Origin: Rhizobium brockwellii
Lineage (GTDB): Bacteria > Pseudomonadota > Alphaproteobacteria > Rhizobiales > Rhizobiaceae
Assembly: GCF_000769405.2 (NCBI RefSeq)
Contig: NZ_CP053439.1
Coordinates: forward strand, 3,410,001-3,474,000
Direction: 5' to 3'
DNA length: 64,000 nucleotides
Of this stretch, positions 9,427 through 16,895 are shown piece after piece. A program made the translations under genes and the position numbers. Position 1 is the first letter of the stretch. Every line of letters begins with the position of its first letter. The notes below the pieces were generated by a model. The model had not been told where the DNA came from. It did not search any database and saw nothing but the letters and a program-made list of their open reading frames with translations.

Positions 9427-9456
9427 TTGACAAAATTCCAATTATTAACGAAATAT
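9427..9456 (+). promoter_or_regulatory. Candidate sigma-70 promoter for the sugar transferase
   Basis: TTGACA at 9427-9432 is a perfect minus-35 hexamer, followed after 18 bases by AAATAT at 9451-9456. The surroundings are AT-rich and the gene starts about 195 bases downstream. The minus-10 match is only fair. Confidence 0.35.
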
Positions 9457-9650
9457 CATGAGCTTGCCTCAACTTAACGCAAATGCGAAAGATTTGCTGC
9501 GATGCGATATTTCTCTGGACACCATTACACAATTGTCGCATTTTTCCGTTCTAGTAGGGTTACCAAGACCTAAGTGCAGCCCTGGTGACAGGGTAAACCA
9601 TTGATCGCCTATTGCCGCCGCGCCCCCTCGAAGACAACAGAGTACGATCC

Positions 9651-10376
9651 TTGAGCATCACGGAACTAAACAACAGCATTTCGACAGAGTCCTTCCGGCC
9701 GAGCCGCCGCCAGCAGCCGAGCCTGAAGATCCAGACCCCTGTTATCCACAGCGATGCGCCGCAGGCGCCGTTGCTGGATCTGGTCCTGAAGCGGGCGTTC
9801 GACATTGTTTCGTCGTTGAGCGCCCTCCTCGTCCTCGCCCCTTTCCTTCTGTTCGTCGCCCTGCTGATCAAGATCGACAGCCCGGGGCCGGTGCTCTTCA
9901 AGCAGACCCGCTGGGGCAAGAACTGTAAGGCCATCAAGGTCTACAAGTTCCGTTCCATGCGCACCGACCTCTGCGACGTCTCCGGCGTTGCCCAGACGGT
10001 AATGAACGATCCGCGCGTCACGCGCATCGGCGCCATCCTGCGCCGTACGAATGTCGATGAGTTGCCGCAGCTGCTGAACGTGCTGCTGGGCCACATGTCG
10101 GTCGTCGGTCCGCGCTGCCATGCGATCGGCATGCGCGCCGGCGGCGTGCTCTACGAAGAACTCGTACCGGAATACCATCAGCGCCATGCGATGCGCCCCG
10201 GCATGACGGGCCTTGCCCAGATGCGCGGCCTGCGCGGCCCGACCGATCGTCCGGCCAAGGCGCGCGCCCGCATCGCCAGCGATCTCTACTACGTCGGGAA
10301 TTTTTCGATCTTGATGGACATGCGCATCATTTTCGGAACCGTCGTGTCGGAGCTGACCCGCGGAAAAGGCTTCTAA
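9651..10376 (+). CDS. Exopolysaccharide sugar transferase (ExoY/PssA-like)
   Basis: This protein of about 241 residues belongs to the bacterial sugar transferase family, which loads the first sugar-phosphate onto undecaprenyl phosphate at the inner membrane. It has one hydrophobic helix (LLVLAPFLLFVALLI), the PGPVLFKQTRWGKN and KVYKFRSMR motifs, TNVDELPQLLNVLLGHMSVVGPR and RPGMTGLAQMRG, in the expected order. I chose the TTG at 9651; a TTG at 9612 would add 13 residues. It stands alone without other polysaccharide genes, so which polymer it starts cannot be told. A hairpin repeat follows the gene. Confidence 0.88.
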   Translation: MSITELNNSISTESFRPSRRQQPSLKIQTPVIHSDAPQAPLLDLVLKRAFDIVSSLSALLVLAPFLLFVALLIKIDSPGPVLFKQTRWGKNCKAIKVYKFRSMRTDLCDVSGVAQTVMNDPRVTRIGAILRRTNVDELPQLLNVLLGHMSVVGPRCHAIGMRAGGVLYEELVPEYHQRHAMRPGMTGLAQMRGLRGPTDRPAKARARIASDLYYVGNFSILMDMRIIFGTVVSELTRGKGF

Positions 10377-10412
10377 GCTTTAAGCTTTGTGAGAAGAGAC
10401 CGGCCGCCTTGT

Positions 10413-10496
10413 GCATGTCGCCCAAAAGTGTGCAACGGTTTTAGGAAATCGACATGCATAAAACAAAGACCTAAAGCGCGATGCCACGCGCTTTAG
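10413..10496. repeat. Rhizobial palindromic repeat family 1, with terminator-like hairpin
   Basis: The element starts GCATGTCGCCCAAAAGTGTG, has the paired arm CGACATGC at 10450-10457, and continues with CAAAGACCTAAAGCGC. Its last part, 10471-10496, is a perfect 10-bp inverted repeat (CTAAAGCGCG / CGCGCTTTAG) that overlaps the stop codon of the decayed LuxR gene. It lies between convergent genes and could stop transcription from both sides. Related copies are at 12836-12884 and 14682-14782. Confidence 0.7.
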
Positions 10497-11178
10497 AGCA
10501 GCCGGTACCGGAATGCTCTGGCGACCGCCTGCATGCGGTTGACCCAATCGAGCTTGCGCATCGCGCTCTTCAGATAACCTGCCACCGTATGCGACGAGAG
10601 ATCGAGAATGATCGCGATCTCGTCGCTGTTCTTGCCGGCCGCCGACCAGCGCAGGCATTCGATTTCGCGACGGGTGAGCATCTCCAACCGACCATCCTCC
10701 ACGCCGCCGCCACGCGAAACCTTGTCCAGAAGCTCCATGCAGCCGTAAAGCAGCGCCATCGCCTGCTCTCGCGTGGGCATAGGACAGCTGCCTGAGAACC
10801 GAAGATGTATTGTTTCAGGTCAGCGTCGTGCTACGCGAAGGCGAAGGTATTCTTCAGCCCGTGCATCTGAAAGAGACTGTCGAGTTTGCGGTTTTCCCGG
10901 TTGGCGGCGCTGCCCGCAAACGACCCCTCCTCGCAGAAGACCGGCATGATCGTCCGCTTCATCGCAGTCACCAGTCTGCTGCAATAGAAGAGATCGGCGG
11001 CCTCGTAAAAGCCGACAAGGCTTTGCGGCCAGTTACTGATCAGTCGGTTTTCGATGAAAGCCGTACGGTCGCCGCGCGGGAAAACCGAGAGCAGATAGAA
11101 ATCGAAGCCCACAAGCTTCGCCATCGCCCCGAGCCGTTCCTTACCGTCGTTAAACAAAACCCCGACGCCATCGGCCTA
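10493..11178 (-). pseudogene. Decayed LuxR-type regulator (autoinducer-domain-like plus HTH)
   Basis: Two adjacent minus-strand frames look like the halves of one regulator. The upstream part (to 10831) reads GAMAKLVGFDFYLLSVFPRGD ... LFQMHGLKNTFAFA and resembles the N-terminal sensing domain of LuxR-type proteins. The downstream part (10493-10780) has the LuxR helix-turn-helix LTRREIECLRWSAAGKNSDE. An in-frame TAG at 10831-10833 ends the first part. Reading on gives HDADLKQYIF, and after a one-base shift near 10803 the second frame continues FSGSCPMPTREQAMALLYGC. A second in-frame TAG lies at 11176-11178 with protein-like sequence (GDCAEDAAFSCS) before it. The 95-residue HTH part might still be made on its own from the ATG at 10780. 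Confidence 0.75.
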
Positions 11179-11570
11179 CGAACACGAAAATGCAGCATCC
11201 TCAGCGCAGTCGCCGACTGCGCGTCCACGTCTTTGCATCTTCGTATCGTCGAATCGCCAGCTTCGGCTCGGCCTTGCTGCCGGCGGCGAAAAGTTCGCGC
11301 CGGGCCATCGGCAAAGACGGCTTCTTCCCCGCATCCCGAGGACAAGAAGCATCCGAGTGCGAACTGGATTGATACAGCGGGAAGAACGGAGACGAAGTCT
11401 TGCGCTCATTCTTATGTTGCCGCACGTATCAGATCGTCCCGGGAAATCAGCTAATATTTATTCCGCATGACTCCCATGCAGGCGCTGCAAATTGACGTAG
11501 CAGCAGGCCGCCGCCCCACATCACCCGCCGGGCGGGCGTCTAAATTTGTTATCAAAGTCTTACGATGGGT

Positions 11571-11585
11571 TTAGGCAATTTTTAA
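11571..11585 (+). promoter_or_regulatory. CtrA-box-like motif upstream of sciP
   Basis: TTAG-N7-TTAA differs in one base from the CtrA consensus TTAA-N7-TTAA and ends 51 bases before the sciP ATG. A GANTC methylation site (GAGTC) is at 11630-11634. In Caulobacter sciP is activated by CtrA, which fits, but the match is short. Confidence 0.4.
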
Positions 11586-11636
11586 ATGTGGCAGGCTAGA
11601 GTGGGGCTCGTGGTCTTGCGTTGTGTAGAGAGTCCA

Positions 11637-11912
11637 ATGACCGAAATGATACGTCCCCGAGTAAAATATGTCATCGGCCCCGATGGCAGCCCCCTGACGA
11701 TCGCGGATCTTCCGCCGCCCAATACGCGGCGCTGGGTGATTCGCCGGAAGGCAGAGGTTGTCGCGGCTGTTCGCGGTGGCTTGTTGAGCTTGGAAGAGGC
11801 CTGCGAGCGTTACACGCTCACGGTCGAAGAATTCCTCTCCTGGCAGTCGTCGATCAACAGCCACGGTCTTGCCGGCCTGCGCACCACGCGCATCCAGCAA
11901 TATCGTCACTGA
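11637..11912 (+). CDS. sciP: CtrA inhibitor SciP (DUF1153)
   Basis: This 91-residue basic DNA-associated protein belongs to the DUF1153 family. In Caulobacter, SciP binds and restrains the cell-cycle regulator CtrA. The sequence has the family features RPRVKYVIGPDGSPLTIADLP at the N-terminus, RRWVIRRKAEVVAAV and a helix-turn-helix-like middle (LSLEEACERYTLTVEEFLSW). The frame is open further upstream, but the ATG at 11637 gives the family start and length. It sits two kilobases from ctrA and carries a CtrA-box-like motif upstream. Confidence 0.92.
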   Translation: MTEMIRPRVKYVIGPDGSPLTIADLPPPNTRRWVIRRKAEVVAAVRGGLLSLEEACERYTLTVEEFLSWQSSINSHGLAGLRTTRIQQYRH

Positions 11913-11935
11913 TCACACCCCAGCATTGACGACAT

Positions 11936-12424
11936 TTATTTCGGGCCGGACGCATCTCCCATGAGGGAATGAAGAAGGCCCGAAATCATTGACGAGGCTG
12001 CGTAGCACCAAAGGCCCGGCTGCGTGAAGGCATCCGCCAGCCCCGTCGTCTTCGCCGCCGCAATGACGATCGCGACCAGCAGCACATCCATCATCGACCA
12101 CTTGGACAGATGCGGTACGACGCGACGATAGAACAGGCTGCCGGCCCCACCGCCGGCGGCCGTCGCTTCTGCGGTGATCCCTGTCGCCTCCACGGTGATG
12201 CCGACCATCTTCACAAACGGGAGCAGGATCGAAACCAGGGCGACGATTGCCGCCAGCAGCCCGTCCCCGCCTTGCCATAGCGAGACGATGATTTCGATCA
12301 GCGACGGCGTCTTGTCGAAGAAATACAGCGTCTCGAAACGGACCAGCGGCAAGACGAGGCCGAGCGCCAGGAAGAACGGCGCGGCCACGAGAAGCACGGG
12401 GCGAGCCATCGAAAGCGCACTCAT
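11936..12424 (-). CDS. Paraquat-inducible protein A-like membrane protein
   Basis: This 162-residue protein has about four membrane segments (near residues 10-30, 45-70, 105-125 and 130-150) and resembles the membrane half of PqiA proteins, with LVLPLVRFETLYFF and SKWSMMDVLLVAI. PqiA proteins act in envelope lipid homeostasis with MCE-domain partners, which are not present here. It lacks the zinc-ribbon cysteines of full-length PqiA. The start at 12424 follows GAGAGG; a longer frame extends upstream. It converges on sciP, 23 bases apart. Confidence 0.7.
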   Translation of the reverse strand: MSALSMARPVLLVAAPFFLALGLVLPLVRFETLYFFDKTPSLIEIIVSLWQGGDGLLAAIVALVSILLPFVKMVGITVEATGITAEATAAGGGAGSLFYRRVVPHLSKWSMMDVLLVAIVIAAAKTTGLADAFTQPGLWCYAASSMISGLLHSLMGDASGPK

Positions 12425-12557
12425 TGCATTGAACCTCTCATCGATCCGACATTTTGCATGAACACTCTGTCTCCTGCCTGTATTGCCTCCACGGCTTGGC
12501 ACGACCGCGCCGCCATGTCACGGTCCGCTACGACAATATCGGTTATGAGGAAAGACA

Positions 12558-12836
12558 ATGGACATTCGAAGTGAGGAAGGCGTCTCCGGCGGCCGCTATG
12601 CGGCCGAGATCGAAGGGCACGAGGCTGAGATGACCTATTCGCGCACATCGCCGAAGCTCGTCATCATCGATCACACGGCCGTTCCCGATGCGCTGCGCGG
12701 CAAAGGTGTCGGCCAGGCACTGGCGCTCCACGCCGTGGAGGCAGCCCGAACCGGCGGCTGGAAGATCATCCCGCTCTGCCCTTTCTTCAAGGCGCAGGCG
12801 CAACGCCATCCGGAATGGAAGGATGTCGTGAATTAA
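12558..12836 (+). CDS. Small GNAT-type N-acetyltransferase
   Basis: This 92-residue protein matches the short GNAT family typified by YjdJ-like proteins. The acetyl-CoA loop is visible as VPDALRGKGVGQALALHAVEAA, followed by GWKIIPLCPFFKAQAQRHPEW, the typical end of this group. The substrate is unknown. The gene stands alone, divergent from the PqiA-like gene, and a family 1 repeat begins at its stop codon. Confidence 0.85.
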   Translation: MDIRSEEGVSGGRYAAEIEGHEAEMTYSRTSPKLVIIDHTAVPDALRGKGVGQALALHAVEAARTGGWKIIPLCPFFKAQAQRHPEWKDVVN

Positions 12837-12884
12837 TGCATGTCGCCAAAAGCGCACAGGGGGTTTTGGGATAAGGACATGCAT
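12836..12884. repeat. Rhizobial palindromic repeat family 1, short copy
   Basis: ATGCATGTC at 12836-12844 pairs with GACATGCAT at 12876-12884; the middle reads GCCAAAAGCGCAC-GGGTTTT. It matches the left part of the copies at 10413 and 14682 but lacks the CTAAAGCG hairpin. Confidence 0.65.
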
Positions 12885-12953
12885 GAGACAAATCGTCCCC
12901 GTGGGTGACGAATCTCGTCTCCGATGGGAGCGACACCGTAAGGCAAACACCAA

Positions 12954-12994
12954 AAGCCATGTATGACGGACGGCGCGCCCATCATACATGGCTT
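12954..12994 (-). terminator. Hairpin between GNAT and fliJ, probable fliJ terminator
   Basis: A perfect 13-bp inverted repeat (AAGCCATGTATGA / TCATACATGGCTT, 15-base loop) lies between convergent genes. On the minus strand the second arm is followed by TTTTGGTGTTT, so it fits a terminator for the gene ending at 13042. Confidence 0.6.
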
Positions 12995-13041
12995 CTCAGT
13001 GGCGATCCCAGGGCGCCGAAGCCGGCACCCAGCCGTTTCTG

Positions 13042-13392
13042 TTACGCCCTTGCTCTGGCGCCGCCGTCACGCTCTTCCAGCGCTGTGGCCCTTGCATATT
13101 CCGCCTGCATCTCCTCGAGCGCCATTTCCAGCGTCTCTTCCTGCATCTTCAGTTCCTTGATCGAAACCTGCAGGTTGTCGGCCCGCTGACGCGCGGCCTT
13201 GGCGAAGGTCGGATAAGCAAAGTGATTCGGGTCGGAAATACCGGACTTCTTTTCCTCGACGACGATCTGGCTCTCCAGATCCTTCGTCATCCGTTCGAAT
13301 TCGGACATCATCATCTGCAACTGCTGCAACTGACGTCGTTTTTCGTTCACCTGAAATTCCTTCAGGCGAACGAGACTTTCTCGCGACTTCAT
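13042..13392 (-). CDS. fliJ: Flagellar export protein FliJ-like coiled-coil protein
   Basis: This 116-residue, highly charged protein is predicted to be almost entirely coiled coil. It starts MKSRESLVRLKEFQVNEKRRQLQQLQ, the usual FliJ opening, and ends in EETLEMALEEMQAEYARATALEE. FliJ escorts export substrates and stimulates the FliI ATPase of the flagellar exporter. I chose the ATG at 13392 because GGGAG lies eight bases upstream. Other flagellar genes are absent, and the family is defined mainly by coiled coils, so the name is likely rather than certain. It is divergent from ctrA. Confidence 0.7.
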   Translation of the reverse strand: MKSRESLVRLKEFQVNEKRRQLQQLQMMMSEFERMTKDLESQIVVEEKKSGISDPNHFAYPTFAKAARQRADNLQVSIKELKMQEETLEMALEEMQAEYARATALEERDGGARARA

Positions 13393-13828
13393 ACGCATTA
13401 CTCCCGTGATGCGAGACCCCGGCTCAACTTGAAACTGCCCTGCGCGCCGCTTTGACACGGTTTGCTAAAAAATTTCCCACGATATTAACAAATACCTACC
13501 GCTGGTAACCTTTCGTTTACGGGCATCGTTAATGATAGGCCCGATGATTTAAGGGTCGGTAAATGCCGCGGCATTAAGTTCGAACCTTTTCATTGGCGAG
13601 TCGGATGAATCACTTAGCGCTGTTTCCTAATGTTAAAGTTGAGGAGCACCTTTTTGAGATTCCTATTGGAAAACAGAGAAATGGAAAAATTGTTTAATAA
13701 ATTCGATACTCCTTGCCAGAGTGAATTAGAATTTGTTAACCATTTCGTGGCAGCTTTCAAATCACGTAACGTGTTCGGTATCGTGTAGGGGGCCAGACCA
13801 CCTTTCGGCGGCGGTAAAGGGGATAATT
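13393..13828 (+). promoter_or_regulatory. ctrA upstream regulatory region
   Basis: This 436-base AT-rich region precedes ctrA. It contains a CtrA-box-like TTAA-N7-TAAA at 13549-13563, two CcrM sites (GAGTC at 13598-13602 and GAATC at 13607-13611) and a TTAACCAT half-site at 13736-13743. This arrangement suits methylation-sensitive promoters with CtrA autoregulation, as in Caulobacter and Sinorhizobium. No ORF was found in it. Confidence 0.5.
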
Positions 13829-14530
13829 ATGCGGGTACTTCTAATCGAGGATGACAGCGCAACGGCGCAGAGCATCGAGTTGATGCTGAAATCAGAGAGT
13901 TTTAATGTTTATACCACCGATCTCGGTGAAGAAGGCGTCGATCTGGGCAAGCTGTATGATTATGATATCATCCTTCTCGATCTGAACCTGCCCGACATGT
14001 CCGGATATGAAGTGCTTCGCACTCTTCGGCTGTCCAAGGTCAAGACACCGATCCTCATCCTGTCGGGCATGGCCGGCATCGAAGACAAGGTTCGCGGCCT
14101 CGGTTTCGGCGCTGACGACTACATGACCAAGCCGTTCCACAAGGACGAGCTCGTCGCCCGCATCCACGCTATCGTCCGTCGCTCCAAGGGCCACGCACAA
14201 TCGGTCATCATGACCGGCGAACTGATCGTCAACCTCGATGCCAAGACTGTCGAAGTCGGCGGCCAGCGCGTCCACCTGACGGGCAAGGAATATCAGATGC
14301 TGGAGCTGCTTTCGCTCCGCAAGGGCACCACCCTCACCAAGGAAATGTTCCTGAACCACCTCTACGGCGGCATGGACGAACCGGAACTGAAGATCATCGA
14401 CGTCTTCATCTGCAAGCTCCGCAAGAAGCTCGCCAACGCTGCAGGCGGCGCCAACTACATCGAGACCGTCTGGGGCCGTGGTTACGTTCTTCGCGAGCCG
14501 GATGGTGCCGAATACGCCGAAACCGCCTGA
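13829..14530 (+). CDS. ctrA: Cell-cycle master regulator CtrA
   Basis: This 233-residue OmpR-type response regulator is CtrA, which controls DNA replication, division, motility and envelope genes in Alphaproteobacteria. The receiver has E7/D8/D9, the phospho-acceptor D51 in [19 protein letters not shown], and K in [23 protein letters not shown]. The C-terminal winged helix includes [20 protein letters not shown] and [14 protein letters not shown]. The frame is open upstream, but AAAGGGG before the ATG at 13829 and the family length fix the start. A terminator follows. Phosphate reaches CtrA through ChpT, whose probable gene is 1.5 kb away. Confidence 0.97.
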   Translation: MRVLLIEDDSATAQSIELMLKSESFNVYTTDLGEEGVDLGKLYDYDIILLDLNLPDMSGYEVLRTLRLSKVKTPILILSGMAGIEDKVRGLGFGADDYMTKPFHKDELVARIHAIVRRSKGHAQSVIMTGELIVNLDAKTVEVGGQRVHLTGKEYQMLELLSLRKGTTLTKEMFLNHLYGGMDEPELKIIDVFICKLRKKLANAAGGANYIETVWGRGYVLREPDGAEYAETA

Positions 14531-14566
14531 TATTTTTTTCCGATCCCCCTTATCGGACAAACGAAG

Positions 14567-14593
14567 ATCCCGCCTTTTCGGCGGGATTTTTCG
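14567..14593 (+). terminator. Rho-independent terminator of ctrA
   Basis: ATCCCGCC and GGCGGGAT pair perfectly around a 5-base loop and are followed by TTTTT. Confidence 0.9.
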
Positions 14594-14681
14594 TTTCTGC
14601 CTGCGGGCAATAAGAACCCGCCTTCACAACACATGATCTCAGGCCGGATCGGCTTGAGATGCTCTGTCATTTCGATCTAGA

Positions 14682-14830
14682 GCATGTCTCGCAAATGTGT
14701 GCAGCGGTTCTGCGATAAAGACATGCGGAAAAGCAAAGACCTAAAGCGTGGCAAGCGAATCTGAAAGATCGCGACGCTTTAGGAAATAGCGTAGGGCGGC
14801 CGAAACCGCTTGCACTCGGCATCATGCGCC
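14682..14830. repeat. Mosaic of rhizobial repeats, families 1 and 2
   Basis: GCATGTCTCGCAAATGTGTGC opens a family 1 copy. Its arm GACATGC, the shared CAAAGACCTAAAGCG and a hairpin CTAAAGCGT (14741-14749) / ACGCTTTAG (14774-14782) follow. Directly after, 14798-14830 (CCGAAACCGCTTGCACTCGGCATCATGC) is a fragment of family 2. The whole fills the gap between ctrA and the convergent receiver gene. Confidence 0.65.
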
Positions 14831-14865
14831 AGTGATGCCGATATCGGCAAAAAGAGATCTGCCGG

Positions 14866-15228
14866 TCAGGCGGCGATCGCGCGGTTTCCGAAAACGGCGG
14901 TCAGGATCTTACGATCGAACGGCTTCAGCAGGAAGTCGGTAGCACCGGCCCGTTTGCCCGCCATCAGTTTCTTCAGATCCGCCTCGACGACGCAGTAATA
15001 AATCTTGACCTCTTTGCCGCCTTCCATGGCACGGATGGCGGCGATGAGGTCGAGGGCGCCTTCCATGCCGGAATCGACGATCAGATATTCCGGCAGCTCC
15101 GCCTGGCAGCGCTGCAGCGCCTCGCCGGCGTTGGAGGCTTCGCTGACGAGAAAGTCGAGTTCGGAGAGAATGCGCTTGCCGACCTTGCGGACGATGTCCG
15201 AATTATCGGTGATCATGAACCTTTGCAT
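14866..15228 (-). CDS. Single-domain response regulator (CheY-like)
   Basis: This 120-residue protein is a lone receiver domain. It has D8, the phospho-acceptor in YLIVDSGMEG near residue 52 and the conserved Lys in LLKPFDRKIL. The acidic pair is reduced to DN (residues 8-9), and residues around the active site differ from DivK and CpdR, so I do not give it either name. It lies in the same orientation as the chpT gene, 120 bases downstream of it. A function within the CtrA pathway is suggested by position only. Confidence 0.85.
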   Translation of the reverse strand: MQRFMITDNSDIVRKVGKRILSELDFLVSEASNAGEALQRCQAELPEYLIVDSGMEGALDLIAAIRAMEGGKEVKIYYCVVEADLKKLMAGKRAGATDFLLKPFDRKILTAVFGNRAIAA

Positions 15229-15349
15229 GGCCGCTCCTTTGCCCCCGCATTCGTCGCAGCAAGAGGCCTCTTACAACCCTGGAGAATAGGTCCATCAGGC
15301 TAACGAATCGTTACCGGACAGAGCGCCGACGCACGTCTGCGCTCCGAAA

Positions 15350-15997
15350 TCAGGCTGCCGCAGCCACTGCCGTGAACACCAGTTCGTCGGCGCTGGCGCT
15401 GTGATCAAGCGTCATTCCGCACTCCTGCGCCAGAAGCACGGTGTAATAGGGCTGGATCGAATGGGCATCGATGGCCTCCTCGATCGTGCCGGTCGATATC
15501 TCGACGAATTTCGGCGGCAAGCGCATCAACTTGCCTTTGGACGTGAGCTTGAACTTGGCATCGAACTCGGGATTTTCGAGCGTTACCTCGAGCACGCCGC
15601 CGCGCGGAATGGCGGAATAGGCAACGAGGAAGAGGTTGAGCAGCAGCTTGACACGGTTCTTGGCGACGATCGCGCGCGGTCCGTTCCAGATCACCTCGGT
15701 CTTCTTCTCGGCGACGGCGAAATCCTTGGCTGCACGCTCGGCCTCGCCGGTGTCGATCGATGCGCCGACGGAACCCGACGCGCCGAAAGCGAGGCGTGCG
15801 AATTTCAGGCGGACGGAAGCGTTGAGCGCGCTGGTGCGGATCAGGTCCATTGCATCGGCATCGGCGCCGCCCTCATCCAGGAGTTCCAGTCCGTTATTGA
15901 TCGCGCCGACGGGCGAGATGACATCGTGGCAAACTCGGCTGCAAAGAAGCGCGGCCAGATCTGGGCCGGACAGGGTGAGATTGGGGTTCTTGGACAT
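15350..15997 (-). CDS. chpT: Histidine phosphotransferase ChpT
   Basis: This 215-residue protein resembles ChpT, the dimeric phosphotransferase that passes phosphate from the kinase CckA to CtrA and CpdR. The phosphorylated histidine is H24 in SRVCHDVISPVGAINNGLELL, and the C-terminal half has a degenerate kinase ATPase-like fold (KNRVKLLLNLFLVAYSAIPRGG). The ATG at 15997 is the second of two tandem ATGs after AGGAGA; the frame is open further upstream but without a better start. It is divergent from eipA, with a shared upstream region containing a CtrA-box-like motif. Confidence 0.88.
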   Translation of the reverse strand: MSKNPNLTLSGPDLAALLCSRVCHDVISPVGAINNGLELLDEGGADADAMDLIRTSALNASVRLKFARLAFGASGSVGASIDTGEAERAAKDFAVAEKKTEVIWNGPRAIVAKNRVKLLLNLFLVAYSAIPRGGVLEVTLENPEFDAKFKLTSKGKLMRLPPKFVEISTGTIEEAIDAHSIQPYYTVLLAQECGMTLDHSASADELVFTAVAAAA

Positions 15998-16102
15998 CAT
16001 TGTCTCCTGATGGGCGGCAATTTCATTGCGCCCGGAATATGCTTCATCAAAATTGCGCGAAGTTTGCGATCGTACTCGATGCCATAATGACACCATATTT
16101 GG

Positions 16103-16117
16103 TAAACCGATTGTTAA
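16103..16117. promoter_or_regulatory. CtrA-box-like motif between chpT and eipA
   Basis: TAAA-N7-TTAA differs in one base from TTAA-N7-TTAA. It lies 75 bases upstream of eipA and 105 bases upstream of chpT, so it could serve either. Brucella eipA is reported to be under CtrA control, which supports the site. Confidence 0.45.
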
Positions 16118-16191
16118 GATCATCGGCGCAAAATGCACCAATCGCCGCGAGCGGTTGCCCGCTCCTAGCCAAACGACGAACGGATGACACC

Positions 16192-16779
16192 ATGCGCCCT
16201 CGATTTCCGCACCGATTCATCGGCTTCTGCAGGTTACTTTCGGCCCTCATCTTCTCCTCGCTGATGGTTGCCGGGCCGGCCGCCGCCCAGGACAACGGCC
16301 AGTATACGATGCAGGAAATCGTCGACGCCGGCCACTCCTTCTTCGGCTCCGCCAGCGGCGGACTTGCCAAAGTGGTCGAGAGTGCCTTCCAGAAATACGG
16401 CCTGCCAAACGGCTATATCCTCGGACAGGAAGGCGGCGGCGCCTTCATCGCCGGCCTGACCTATGGCGAAGGCCAGTTGAACACCAAGAACGCCGGCGAA
16501 CATAATCTCTACTGGCAGGGACCCTCGCTCGGCCTCGATTACGGTGGCCAGGGCTCGCGCGTGATGATGCTGGTCTACGACCTGCCTTCCGTCAACGGCA
16601 TCTATGACCGCTTCGGCGGCGTCAGCGGTTCGGCCTATGTGATCGCCGGCTTCGGCATGACGCTGCTCAAGAACAACGACGTGCTAGTCGTGCCGATCCG
16701 CACCGGCGTCGGTGCTCGCCTCGGCGTCAATGTCGGCTATCTCAAGATCACCCAGGCGCCGACCTGGAACCCCTTCTGA
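16192..16779 (+). CDS. eipA: Envelope integrity protein EipA (DUF1134)
   Basis: This 195-residue periplasmic protein belongs to the DUF1134 family. In Brucella EipA maintains envelope integrity and cell division and is controlled by CtrA. A signal peptide ends near residue 32 (VAGPAAA-Q). The mature part has the glycine-rich core typical of the family: GHSFFGSASGGLAKVVESAF, GLDYGGQGSRVMMLVYDLP and GVGARLGVNVGYLKIT. I start at the ATG at 16192, which places the signal peptide correctly; the frame is open upstream. It lies divergent from chpT. Confidence 0.9.
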   Translation: MRPRFPHRFIGFCRLLSALIFSSLMVAGPAAAQDNGQYTMQEIVDAGHSFFGSASGGLAKVVESAFQKYGLPNGYILGQEGGGAFIAGLTYGEGQLNTKNAGEHNLYWQGPSLGLDYGGQGSRVMMLVYDLPSVNGIYDRFGGVSGSAYVIAGFGMTLLKNNDVLVVPIRTGVGARLGVNVGYLKITQAPTWNPF

Positions 16780-16895
16780 GGCCTCAAAGCCGCTGGAATC
16801 TGCCGCCGTCCCCACCGGCGGCCTTGCCATGCGCGTCACGCGTGCTTAATCATCGCGGCTGACCTCGTATCAACCTTCTTACCGATGGCCGCGCC

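Larger units (their letters stand above)
8978..9650. other. Long intergenic region upstream of the sugar transferase
   Basis: This gap of about 670 bases is AT-richer toward its right end, where the promoter of the sugar transferase is expected. The only ORF that looks at all protein-like is a 66-codon minus-strand frame, listed separately at low confidence. No RNA gene was recognised. Confidence 0.5.

Noticed and set aside
10810..11454. 214-codon plus-strand frame across the LuxR pseudogene
   Set aside because: The minus-strand fragments carry recognisable LuxR-type sequence, so the plus frame is a chance by-product.
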